Part shown: in pieces, positions 1 through 7,003 of the stretch
How the letters are laid out: every line of letters starts with the position of its first letter
How positions within the stretch are numbered: the first letter of the stretch is position 1
Assembly (NCBI GenBank): GCA_002469915.1
Contig: DKOG01000168.1
Location: 1 to 10,817 of the forward strand
Direction: 5' to 3'
From: Bacteroidetes bacterium UBA7368
Lineage (GTDB): Bacteria; Bacteroidota; Rhodothermia; Rhodothermales; UBA10348
Length of the DNA: 10,817 nt
Position numbers and translations under genes: made by a program
Notes under the pieces: generated by a model
Seen by the model: the letters and a program-made list of their open reading frames with translations, nothing else
Told to the model about the DNA's origin: nothing
Database searches by the model: none

Positions 1-963
1 GGAAGTGGTCGCGGATTCCTCGGCATGGGCGGATCGCACACCATGCAGGACTTCATCAACCAAGTTGCCCGGGACGTATCTGATCCGCAGACAGGGGTGA
101 CGGTACTGGAGCGTCGGCGTGCGCGTGATTTGGCGAACGGCTCAACCACCACACCTGAAAAAGGAGATATTCCCATCAATCCTCTTGGATCTGGCTCAGA
201 CTACTCCCCGTATCTGCAACACATGGGTATCGCCTCACTGAACATTGGATTTGGGGGCGAAAACGGCGGTGGTTCGTACCACACGGCCTATGACACCTAC
301 GAGCATTACAAACGATTTGGAGATCCAGACTTCTCCTACGGGGTCACGCTTGCCAAAATGATGGGCCGTTCAACACTTCGCTTGGCGAACGCAGAGGTAC
401 TTCCCTTCCGATTCGAAACGTTCGTAGGGCATGTAGAAACGTACGTGAAAGAGATTGAGGAGCTGGTAGAAACTACCCGCGCGGAAACGCTCAAGCACAA
501 CCGATTAGTTGAGTCTGGTGCATATGCCCTGGCAATGGACCCTAAAGACGGTCTTCAGCCACCCAAGGCAAAGAGCCCCGTTCCTCACATCTCTTTTGCT
601 TCAGTCAATAACGCAGTCGTTGCATTGCGAGCCGCTGCAAAAGCAGCCGATAGTGCGGTGGCCACAGCCGAGGCCTCTGATCACCTAAACGTAGCCATTG
701 CTCAATTAGAACGAGCCATGACGTCTGATGAAGGGCTTCCTCGCAGACCGTGGTTTCGGCATCAAGTGTATGCCCCTGGGTTCTACACGGGATACGGCGT
801 AAAAACGCTGCCTGGAATTCGGGAAGCAGCCGAAGAGCTAAAATGGGATGAGATGAACGAACAAATGATTCGGGTTGCAGCCATGATGAACGCCGTAACC
901 GATGCCATGAATACAATCAAAAATGCCGCTTCCATGGGACCGGTCGAAGAAACCGCTAGGTAA
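1..963 (+). CDS. M28 family metallopeptidase, glutamate carboxypeptidase II-like (C-terminal part)
   Basis: The frame is open from base 1, so the ATG at 25 is internal and the gene starts before the window. The 320 visible residues align by eye with the end of glutamate carboxypeptidase II/transferrin-receptor-like peptidases. They begin with GRGFLGMGGSH, which in the family lies a few residues after the last upstream zinc ligand. Next comes GSGSDY and then YHTAYDTYE near residues 93-101, whose His (codon 280-282) matches the final zinc-binding histidine. Residues from about 110 to the end are helical and match the transferrin-receptor-like dimerisation domain, including LPRRPWFRHQVYAP and PGIREA. 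Family members are exported, membrane-linked or periplasmic di-zinc exopeptidases that remove C-terminal residues, often acidic ones. The remaining metal ligands and any signal peptide lie upstream and cannot be checked. The sulfatase gene follows after only 6 nt, suggesting co-transcription. Confidence 0.93.
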   Translation, partial: GSGRGFLGMGGSHTMQDFINQVARDVSDPQTGVTVLERRRARDLANGSTTTPEKGDIPINPLGSGSDYSPYLQHMGIASLNIGFGGENGGGSYHTAYDTYEHYKRFGDPDFSYGVTLAKMMGRSTLRLANAEVLPFRFETFVGHVETYVKEIEELVETTRAETLKHNRLVESGAYALAMDPKDGLQPPKAKSPVPHISFASVNNAVVALRAAAKAADSAVATAEASDHLNVAIAQLERAMTSDEGLPRRPWFRHQVYAPGFYTGYGVKTLPGIREAAEELKWDEMNEQMIRVAAMMNAVTDAMNTIKNAASMGPVEETAR

Positions 964-969
964 ACTATC

Positions 970-2499
970 ATGAAACGCCTCCTTCCCCTTCTCCTCGTTC
1001 TTGCTGGCTGTCAAGCTGCACCGAAACCGCCCCCAAATATACTGCTCATCTTTACCGATGATCATGCGAGTAGCGCCATTAGCGCTTATGGCTCGACGTT
1101 TAACACGACGCCGAACATTGACCGCATTGCCGCCGAAGGCATGTTATTCGAGAATTGCCTAGTGACCAATTCGATTTGTGCACCGAGCCGGGCAACGATC
1201 TTGACGGGCAAATACAACCACTTGAACGGTCAGATCATTAATGGTCCAGCCTTTGACGGCAGCCAGCAAACCTTTCCCAAGCTTCTTCAGCAAGCCGGGT
1301 ACACCACAGCCATGATCGGAAAGTGGCACCTTCGAAGCGCACCTACCGGCTTTGATCATTACGAGGTTCTGGTCGGCCAAGGCCCGTATTACAATCCACC
1401 GATTCGTACGGCCACAGATACCACGATTGTGGAAGGATATACGACCGATATCCTCACCGATATGGCACTGAACTGGCTCGATGAAGGCAGAGATGGTGAG
1501 AAACCCTTCATGTTGATGTACCAGCACAAGGCGCCGCATCGAAACTGGCAACCGGGTCCTGACCATATCGACGATTTTGTGGATCAGGAATTTGATATGC
1601 CGGCCACGTTTTATGACGATTACGCCACACGCTCTTCTGCTGCTGGTCAGGCTGTTATGCGCATTGATGATCATCTGAATGCAAACGATCTAAAAATCAC
1701 GCCTCCCAGAAATCTTACCGAGGCCCAGATGGAGCGCTGGATGGAATCCTACGGCCCTCGCAATGAAGAACTGCGTGAATCAGGTCTCTCGGGCGATGAC
1801 CTGGATCAGTGGAAGTACAATCGTTACATGCGTGATTATCTCCGCTCGGTTCAGTCGGTTGATGATAATATTGGTCGCGTACTGGATTACTTGGATGAAA
1901 CAGGACTCGCTGAAAACACCGTAGTCGTCTACTCATCCGATCAAGGATGGTATTTGGGTGAGCACGGCTGGTATGACAAGCGGTGGATGTACGAACCATC
2001 TCTTAAAACGCCTTTTATCGTGCGCTGGCCTGAAAGCGTAGATGCGGGTGTGAAGAATGAGACCATGGTATCCAATGTCGATTTTGCCCCAACATTTCTG
2101 GATATAGCAGGTGCGGCTATCCCAGCCGATATGCAGGGTAAGTCTCTTATTCCAGTCCTTGAAGGAGGAACGGATCTCACGTTCCGAGATGCATTCTATT
2201 ATCAATATTATGAATACCCTGGCGCTCATTGCGTTCGCCGGCATTATGGCGTCCGAACGGATCGATACAAACTCATTTACTTCTACGGGATTGATGAGTG
2301 GGAAATGTTCGACCTACAAGAAGACCCTGACGAAGTACGATCCGTATACGGCTCGGCGGACTATGCCGATATCGAAGCTGGCCTAAAGGTTCGGCTTACT
2401 GAATTACGCGAGGAATATGAGGTCCCTGAAGACACCCGCCCTATTCCCGAGGAAGTATGCACGTATACCGTAGGATGGATGGGGTATGATGCCGGATAA
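970..2499 (+). CDS. Sulfatase (S1 family) lipoprotein
   Basis: The 509-residue product starts with a short lipoprotein signal, a hydrophobic stretch ending in lipobox LAGC with Cys14, so it is probably an exported lipid-anchored enzyme. The sulfatase core starts at PNILLIFTDDH (residues 22-32, Asp30/Asp31 as calcium ligands). The signature CAPSR at residues 70-74 carries Cys70 (codon 1177-1179), which in the family is oxidised to formylglycine. GKWH (117-120), HKAPH (186-190), SSDQG (322-326) and Lys346 match further catalytic and metal-binding positions. Residues from about 405 resemble the usual C-terminal subdomain. Sulfatases hydrolyse sulfate esters, often on host or algal glycans. The N-terminal pattern recalls glucosamine-6-sulfatase/mucin-desulfating types, but the substrate cannot be read from sequence. 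No formylglycine-generating enzyme is in the window. The gene ends inside the next gene, with a 14-nt overlap, so the two are probably translationally coupled. Confidence 0.95.
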   Translation: MKRLLPLLLVLAGCQAAPKPPPNILLIFTDDHASSAISAYGSTFNTTPNIDRIAAEGMLFENCLVTNSICAPSRATILTGKYNHLNGQIINGPAFDGSQQTFPKLLQQAGYTTAMIGKWHLRSAPTGFDHYEVLVGQGPYYNPPIRTATDTTIVEGYTTDILTDMALNWLDEGRDGEKPFMLMYQHKAPHRNWQPGPDHIDDFVDQEFDMPATFYDDYATRSSAAGQAVMRIDDHLNANDLKITPPRNLTEAQMERWMESYGPRNEELRESGLSGDDLDQWKYNRYMRDYLRSVQSVDDNIGRVLDYLDETGLAENTVVVYSSDQGWYLGEHGWYDKRWMYEPSLKTPFIVRWPESVDAGVKNETMVSNVDFAPTFLDIAGAAIPADMQGKSLIPVLEGGTDLTFRDAFYYQYYEYPGAHCVRRHYGVRTDRYKLIYFYGIDEWEMFDLQEDPDEVRSVYGSADYADIEAGLKVRLTELREEYEVPEDTRPIPEEVCTYTVGWMGYDAG

Positions 2500-3595
2500 A
2501 CCCATCTCATCCGATGCGCCTCGCCCTGAAAGGCCTGTTTGGGTCGTTCAACTCACTATTTTTGCCGGGATCTTTGGATTTCTGCTGCTTGCTGTCCCGC
2601 CTATCATAGATATCGTCCGGGTTTTTCTCCCGGATGAAGTCGACCCTCGTGGACAACTTGATCTATATGCCGATTCCCCTTGGGCGGAGACTCATTTCGT
2701 TGAGTTTAATAACCTCGAAACAGAATACTACGACTTCATTGGATGGCGACGCAAAGCCTTCGACGGCGAAACCATTCATATTGGTGCAGATGGAATCCGT
2801 TCTACCGCGCCCTCTTCTGAACCAGCAGATTCAGCAGAAACCGTTTACTTCATGGGCGGCTCTGTCGTTTGGGGCACTGGATCAAGAGATCAGAATACGA
2901 TTGCGTCCATTTATGCGCGAGAAACAGGCTCGGTTGTAACGAATTACGGCGAATCCGCCTGGATTGCTCAGCAGTCCACCAATCTGTTAATCAGATTGTA
3001 CTCCCAAAAAAGGAGTGCAGATCGTGTGTATTCTATTGATGGCGTAAATGAGGTGCTGCATAAATGCCGAGCGGAAAACGCCCCCTTATCCGGCGGCCGG
3101 GAGCAGCGGTTTCGCTCCTTGATTGCATCACCCAAACCCCTGACGACGCTCTATGCCGTTCGTCCACTTCTTTTTATGCTACCCGAATTACGGCGCGCAA
3201 TCGCACCATCTCCGGATCCATCTGCTTTATTTGACTGTGATACCAACCCAGAAAAAGCCGAACAGATTGCGCGGAATTTGGTGGTGAATTGGATGGCATC
3301 ACGTGATCTAGTGGAGGCCAACGGTGGCCGTTTCATCCCCGTACTTCAGCCGGTCGCTTATTTGGGTTCACCGTCCGTCGAACACCTTCCAGAAATCAAC
3401 GATGTGAGCCCGCTCGGACACCAATTCCAGACGGTTTACCCGATCATTATCCAGATACTGAACGAAACGGACCTTAGTTGGCTAGACCTTACTGATGTTT
3501 TTGATTCTACGCCAAGAGTTTACATCGACTTCTGCCATGTGGTATCTTCGGGTAACTCCGTATTGGTCGATCGTCTTCTCTCAAGTAAAGAATGA
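2486..3595 (+). CDS. Membrane-anchored SGNH/GDSL-like hydrolase
   Basis: This 369-residue protein has one hydrophobic segment at about residues 19-42, which probably anchors it in the inner membrane with the enzyme domain outside. The domain shows the spaced blocks of SGNH hydrolases: FMGGSVVWG (122-130) with candidate nucleophile Ser126, NYGESAW (153-159) supplying the Gly block, SIDGVNEV (183-190) supplying the Asn, and DFCH (348-351) as the Asp/His pair. Such enzymes act as esterases or O-acyl transferases/hydrolases on sugars and lipids. The exact substrate is unknown. Two ATGs compete, at 2486 and 2489; both overlap the sulfatase end. The stop overlaps the start of the next small gene as ATGA. 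Overlaps on both sides make this a core operon member. SGNH proteins of this shape often sit beside NodU-type carbamoyltransferases (recalled, not searched), which suggests a shared glycan substrate. Confidence 0.8.
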   Translation: MMPDKPISSDAPRPERPVWVVQLTIFAGIFGFLLLAVPPIIDIVRVFLPDEVDPRGQLDLYADSPWAETHFVEFNNLETEYYDFIGWRRKAFDGETIHIGADGIRSTAPSSEPADSAETVYFMGGSVVWGTGSRDQNTIASIYARETGSVVTNYGESAWIAQQSTNLLIRLYSQKRSADRVYSIDGVNEVLHKCRAENAPLSGGREQRFRSLIASPKPLTTLYAVRPLLFMLPELRRAIAPSPDPSALFDCDTNPEKAEQIARNLVVNWMASRDLVEANGGRFIPVLQPVAYLGSPSVEHLPEINDVSPLGHQFQTVYPIIIQILNETDLSWLDLTDVFDSTPRVYIDFCHVVSSGNSVLVDRLLSSKE

Positions 3596-3744
3596 TATCA
3601 AAGCTCAAAGCAATTGCCGGATTTCTCAAAACGCGAAGGAAGTATTGGATGCTTCCTATTGTCCTAACGCTGTTGATTCTGAGCGTGCTGCTTGTTTTTG
3701 CTGAGGGCAGTGCTCTCGCTCCGTTTATTTACGCTTTGTTTTAG
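3592..3744 (+). CDS. DUF5989/SxtK-like small membrane protein (50 aa)
   Basis: This short gene starts at an ATG overlapping the preceding stop (ATGA), a typical translational-coupling arrangement. The 50-residue product begins with a basic amphipathic part (MISKLKAIAGFLKTRRKYW), continues with a single membrane span at about residues 21-37, and ends in GSALAPFIYALF. The RRKYWMLP turn and the conserved C-terminal GSALAPFIY signature match the DUF5989 family as I recall it. These proteins are encoded next to carbamoyltransferases and SxtJ proteins, and the saxitoxin-cluster SxtK appears to be the same kind of protein. Biochemical function is unknown. The context (SGNH hydrolase before, carbamoyltransferase and SxtJ after) suggests a membrane partner or scaffold of the carbamoylation machinery. 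It is easily missed by gene callers because of its size. The alternative, a chance ORF, is unlikely given the signature and the overlap. Confidence 0.85.
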   Translation: MISKLKAIAGFLKTRRKYWMLPIVLTLLILSVLLVFAEGSALAPFIYALF

Positions 3745-3747
3745 ACC

Positions 3748-3771
3748 TAGAAGCCATAATTAGGGCTTCTA
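3748..3771. repeat. Inverted repeat (possible RNA hairpin) between DUF5989 and carbamoyltransferase genes
   Basis: A perfect 8-bp inverted repeat, TAGAAGCC and GGCTTCTA, is separated by an 8-nt AT-rich loop. It starts 3 nt after the DUF5989 stop and ends 40 nt before the carbamoyltransferase TTG start. No T-run follows, so it is not a standard intrinsic terminator. It could be an attenuator, an mRNA-stabilising processing site or a protein-binding palindrome. This 67-nt gap is the longest inside the 1-6057 gene string. Confidence 0.45.
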
Positions 3772-3811
3772 ACCGGTTTACCTTCATTTTCGATACCAGA
3801 TCTAGAATCTC

Positions 3812-5632
3812 TTGCCCACTTTTATCCTCGGGATCTCTGCCTATTACCACGACTCTGCAGCATGCATTGTACGTGATGGAGAAGTTGTGGCAGCAGCTCA
3901 GGAAGAACGTTTTACTCGGATTAAACATGATCACCGCTTCCCTAAAAACGCAGTTCAATATTGCCTAAAAGCGGCTGGCATTACAGCCGAAGAAGTGGAT
4001 CACGTCGCGTTTTACGACAAGCCATGGCTCAAATTCGAACGACTGCTTGAAACGTATGTCGCATTTGCACCAGCTGGGCTTCCCTCTTTCATTAAGTCCA
4101 TGCCATTGTGGTTGAAAGAGAAGCTTTGGATGGAAGACTCCATAAAAAAGGATATCGGCTACGAAGGTGATGTCTTTTTCCCAGAACATCATCAGTCCCA
4201 TGCTGCGTCTGCCTTTTACCCTTCTCCTTACGAGCGCGCTGCCGTCCTGACACTCGATGGTGTCGGTGAGTGGGCAACTACATCTTGGGGAGTTGCTCAT
4301 GGCAATACGATGACCCCGCTGGGCGAAATTCGTTTTCCCCATAGCATTGGGCTGCTCTATTCCGCATTCACGTATTACACGGGATTCAAAGTTAATTCCG
4401 GCGAATACAAGGTGATGGGCTTGGCCCCTTACGGCGAGCCCAAATACAAGGACCTGATTCTCGAGCACTTGGTGGACCTCAAAGAAGACGGGTCTTTCCG
4501 CATGGACATGCGGTATTTTAATTACTGTCAGGGCCTAACGATGACATCGCCCCGGTTCCATCGCTTGTTTGGAGCAGAACCCCGTCAGCCTGAATCCGAA
4601 ATCACCCAACGTGAAATGGATCTAGCTCGGTCGGTTCAGGAAGTGGTGGAAGAAATTATCATCCGCATTGCCAGACATGTCCGTAAAGAAACAGGTGAGC
4701 GGTATCTCTGTCTTGCGGGTGGCGTAGCACTCAACTGCGTGGCAAATGGGAAGCTACTGCGCGAAGGCATTTTTGATGACATTTGGATCCAGCCTGCCGC
4801 CGGTGATGCGGGTGGAGCTCTCGGAGCGGCTTTGTTCATCTGGTATCAACATCTCGGTAACCCACGAGAAGTCGAAGCCGGTGTAAAAGACTTGCAAAGT
4901 GGCTCTTATTTGGGCCCCTCGTACGAAGACGCTGCGATTAAGGAATGGGCTTCACTAAATGGAGCTGTAGGGACCCCGCTCGAAGACGACGAGCTCATGG
5001 GACGGTCTGCTGAATTACTAGATGATGGCAAGGTAATTGGGTGGTTTCAAGGCCGTATGGAATTTGGACCGCGCGCACTTGGTGGGCGGAGCATCTTGGG
5101 CGACGCCCGCAATACGGACATGCAGACTACGCTCAATTTGAAGATCAAATTTCGTGAGTCTTTTCGCCCTTTTGCCCCCTCCTGTCTCGAATCTGACGTC
5201 TCTGAGCTCTTCGAATTGGATCGACCATCACCGTATATGTTGATGGTGGCTCCCGTGAATAAGGAACGCTGCATACCGATGCCGGACAACGAGTTATTCG
5301 GTATCGAACAACTCAGAGTACAGCGTTCGGACGTACCGGCCATCACCCATGTAGATTATTCAGCTCGCGTTCAGACCATTGATGGCGTACACAACAAACG
5401 CTTCCACGATCTGATTGCTCGTTTTAAAGACAAAACGGGTTATGGCGTTGTAGTCAACACCTCGTTCAACGTGCGCGGCGAACCGATCGTTTGCTCGTTA
5501 GACGATGCATATATCTGCTTTATGCGCACCGAAATGGATGTACTCGTGCTGGGTAATATGCTCTTCCTTAAAGAAGACCAGCCCGAGTTTAAGGATCACG
5601 ATGATTGGCGCAAGACCTATGCCCTAGACTAA
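3812..5632 (+). CDS. O-carbamoyltransferase, NodU/CmcH/TobZ family
   Basis: The 606-residue protein has the full two-domain layout. The N-terminal ASKHA-fold Kae1/TsaD-like domain carries ILGISAYYHDSAA (5-17, conserved His13), HHQSHAASAF (126-135, HxxxH metal site), DGVGEW (149-154), SGEYKVMGLAPYG (196-208), LAGGVALNCVANG (301-313) and GDAGGALG (331-338). The C-terminal carbamoyltransferase domain carries EFGPRALGGRSIL (417-429), FRPFAPS (451-457) and VNTSFNVRGEPIV (548-560). Family enzymes use carbamoyl phosphate and ATP to make carbamoyl-adenylate and transfer the carbamoyl group to a sugar or other hydroxyl. The start is TTG at 3812. An in-frame TAG at 3803-3805 excludes extension, and the first residues after TTG are the conserved ones. 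No clear ribosome binding site precedes it. Closest functional models are TobZ and saxitoxin SxtI. The acceptor here is unknown, but nearby sugar-nucleotide genes point to a glycan. Confidence 0.96.
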   Translation: MPTFILGISAYYHDSAACIVRDGEVVAAAQEERFTRIKHDHRFPKNAVQYCLKAAGITAEEVDHVAFYDKPWLKFERLLETYVAFAPAGLPSFIKSMPLWLKEKLWMEDSIKKDIGYEGDVFFPEHHQSHAASAFYPSPYERAAVLTLDGVGEWATTSWGVAHGNTMTPLGEIRFPHSIGLLYSAFTYYTGFKVNSGEYKVMGLAPYGEPKYKDLILEHLVDLKEDGSFRMDMRYFNYCQGLTMTSPRFHRLFGAEPRQPESEITQREMDLARSVQEVVEEIIIRIARHVRKETGERYLCLAGGVALNCVANGKLLREGIFDDIWIQPAAGDAGGALGAALFIWYQHLGNPREVEAGVKDLQSGSYLGPSYEDAAIKEWASLNGAVGTPLEDDELMGRSAELLDDGKVIGWFQGRMEFGPRALGGRSILGDARNTDMQTTLNLKIKFRESFRPFAPSCLESDVSELFELDRPSPYMLMVAPVNKERCIPMPDNELFGIEQLRVQRSDVPAITHVDYSARVQTIDGVHNKRFHDLIARFKDKTGYGVVVNTSFNVRGEPIVCSLDDAYICFMRTEMDVLVLGNMLFLKEDQPEFKDHDDWRKTYALD

Positions 5633-5646
5633 AAAACCGGCTACTT

Positions 5647-6057
5647 ATGCCCTTACAAAACGACAAAAAAGAGCTGCGGAAATTTGGCTACGTCATGGCT
5701 GGAGCATTCGCCCTGCTTGCTTCCTTACTATGGTGGAAGAATGATTTTGCGTCTTGGTCCACCTACCCCGTAATTTTTGGTAGTCTGAGCGCTCTATTTC
5801 TGACCATCGGGCTCCTCATTCCCATGCTTCTCAGCCCCATAGAATGGGCCTGGATGAAGCTGGCACATGTCATGGGATTTGTCATGACGAGGTTCATCTT
5901 GACCGTCACATATGTTCTGATCATTGTCCCTACCGGTTTAATTTTCAAATTAATGGGAAAAGATCTTCTAGACAGAAAGCTGAATAAGAACGCGGAAAGC
6001 TATTGGATCTCTGCCGAATCAGATGGTCCTTGGACGCGTCCAGACAAGCCGTACTAG
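5647..6057 (+). CDS. SxtJ family membrane protein
   Basis: The 136-residue protein starts at ATG 5647, 14 nt after the carbamoyltransferase stop. A longer reading from 5605 would overlap that gene and adds no family-like residues, so 5647 is preferred. Three hydrophobic segments lie at about residues 14-30, 40-62 and 77-103. The C-terminal signature GKDLLDRKLNKNAESYW (104-120) is the hallmark of SxtJ-type proteins as I recall them. SxtJ was named from saxitoxin clusters, where it accompanies an O-carbamoyltransferase and the small SxtK. Its activity is not established. The tight spacing and the presence of the SxtK-like microprotein upstream indicate that the trio works together, possibly placing the soluble carbamoyltransferase at the membrane near lipid-linked or extracytoplasmic glycan. 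No clear Shine-Dalgarno sequence is seen, only an A-rich stretch. Confidence 0.88.
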   Translation: MPLQNDKKELRKFGYVMAGAFALLASLLWWKNDFASWSTYPVIFGSLSALFLTIGLLIPMLLSPIEWAWMKLAHVMGFVMTRFILTVTYVLIIVPTGLIFKLMGKDLLDRKLNKNAESYWISAESDGPWTRPDKPY

Positions 6058-6161
6058 ATTTTTCTCATCTTATCATTCTGATATGATATAGACCCCTTTT
6101 CATGTTGGCAAGGTTCTTGAAGTAGTGTCCATTCAATATCGTCACTACCTGGATACCACTC
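6058..6161. other. Intergenic region with short palindromes, possible weak promoter
   Basis: This AT-rich 104-nt gap follows the SxtJ gene. It contains a 6-bp inverted repeat (TATCAT at 6071-6076, ATGATA at 6083-6088) and a second one (GTAGTG at 6122-6127, CACTAC at 6143-6148). TATGAT at 6082-6087 resembles a -10 box, but I see no convincing -35. A T-rich run just after the SxtJ stop is not preceded by a clear stem. The region may carry the promoter of the next reading frame. Nothing is certain. Confidence 0.25.
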
Positions 6162-6944
6162 ATGGGCATCACCACCCATTGGGCTACAAAAAGGTCGCTT
6201 AAAACCTTTTTAGCCTGCTTTTTGATTACCTCTGTCTCTTCAATTCTACCTGTTCTTGCACAAGTCTCTCCAACTGCGGATGGGCGTGTCATTTTGATAA
6301 CAGTAGACGGAATGAGATCCGATGTGATACAATCCTTCGGTCCTGAGTTACTTCCCGGATTTCATCGACTGATGCAGGAGGGCTCTTCGACGCTAAATGC
6401 TCGACCAGATCCGGAGTTTTCACTTACCCTCCCTAATCATACCTCAATGTTTACCGGACGGTATGTAGGAGATCTGGAAGGACACAACTGGTATGAAAAC
6501 ACCGATATGCCTTCTAACGAAACGCTTCATAACAACAAAGGCGAGTACGTAGCCAGTCCGTTTGGAGACATAGAGATCAAGATCACAGGACTCCGCCCGG
6601 GTGAAAAATTATTTGAAGAATTACTTATCGGCGATAACGTCTCTGCGACAACCCACCCTTTGATTTCTTGCGCAGAAGAGTCTTATCCAAATAGACTCGA
6701 ATTAGAACAAGGTCTTCTCGCATTATCAGCCGCCATCGACCAACAAGACAGCCGTGCAGCCAGAGTGCACTTATTACGGCTTGTTCCGAGCTTTACACCG
6801 ACGTCAAAAAATGTAGACCACCTACTAGAAGACAATTCACCTAGGCAAACAAGTGGAAACTTTGCCACTGATAAATCTGCAGCAAAACCTATTTCACGAT
6901 CTAACGGATTGTCCGGTATTCAATTTGAACACGGGAAAATTTAA
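6162..6944 (+). CDS. Chimeric ORF: truncated type I phosphodiesterase fused to C-terminus of CapD-like UDP-sugar dehydratase
   Basis: This 260-codon frame joins pieces of two unrelated families. Residues 1-34 are a signal peptide ending near VLAQ. Residues 42-130 are the start of a type I phosphodiesterase/nucleotide pyrophosphatase: VILITVDGMRSD with metal ligand Asp49, TLPNHTSMFTGR with nucleophile Thr89, then HNWYEN and LHNNKGEYVA. The sequence switches at about residues 131-135 (nt 6552-6566). From residue 136, DIEIKITGLRPGEKL, FEELLIGDNV and the following acidic helix are the C-terminal end of CapD/FlaA1/WbpM-type nucleotide-sugar 4,6-dehydratases, with a polar low-complexity tail after about 215. 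The phosphodiesterase half lacks its later Asp/His metal ligands. The dehydratase half lacks its NAD domain and catalytic residues. Neither activity is expected. It is probably a deletion or recombination scar, or an assembly misjoin, though the frame itself is intact. Confidence 0.82.
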   Translation: MGITTHWATKRSLKTFLACFLITSVSSILPVLAQVSPTADGRVILITVDGMRSDVIQSFGPELLPGFHRLMQEGSSTLNARPDPEFSLTLPNHTSMFTGRYVGDLEGHNWYENTDMPSNETLHNNKGEYVASPFGDIEIKITGLRPGEKLFEELLIGDNVSATTHPLISCAEESYPNRLELEQGLLALSAAIDQQDSRAARVHLLRLVPSFTPTSKNVDHLLEDNSPRQTSGNFATDKSAAKPISRSNGLSGIQFEHGKI

Positions 6945-7003
6945 TAAGGACGGCTTGGTTAATACCTGATGGGGGCTATCAACGCTACTAACTACGCCCC
7001 AGC
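6945..7003. other. Convergent intergenic region
   Basis: This 59-nt gap lies between the end of the + strand chimeric frame and the end of gmd on the - strand. A G-rich run at 6971-6975 faces a C-run at 6997-7000, which could pair weakly, but no stem with a T-run supports a bidirectional terminator. Confidence 0.3.

Noticed and set aside
1159..1674. 171-residue antisense frame inside the sulfatase gene
   Set aside because: It is a shadow of a strongly supported coding region, with no recognisable domain.
3495..3704. 69-residue + strand frame spanning the SGNH/DUF5989 junction
   Set aside because: It is out of frame with both supported genes and lacks any family signature.
3748..3771. Intrinsic terminator after the DUF5989 gene
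   Set aside because: The stem is real but no T-run follows, and a functionally linked gene lies just downstream on the same strand.
3965..4468. 167-residue antisense frame inside the carbamoyltransferase gene
   Set aside because: No domain is recognisable, and the sense strand is conserved throughout.
5605..5646. Longer start for the SxtJ-family gene, overlapping the carbamoyltransferase
   Set aside because: The added 14 residues (MAQDLCPRLKNRLL) are the carbamoyltransferase coding region read in another frame. The ATG at 5647 fits family length and gene spacing.
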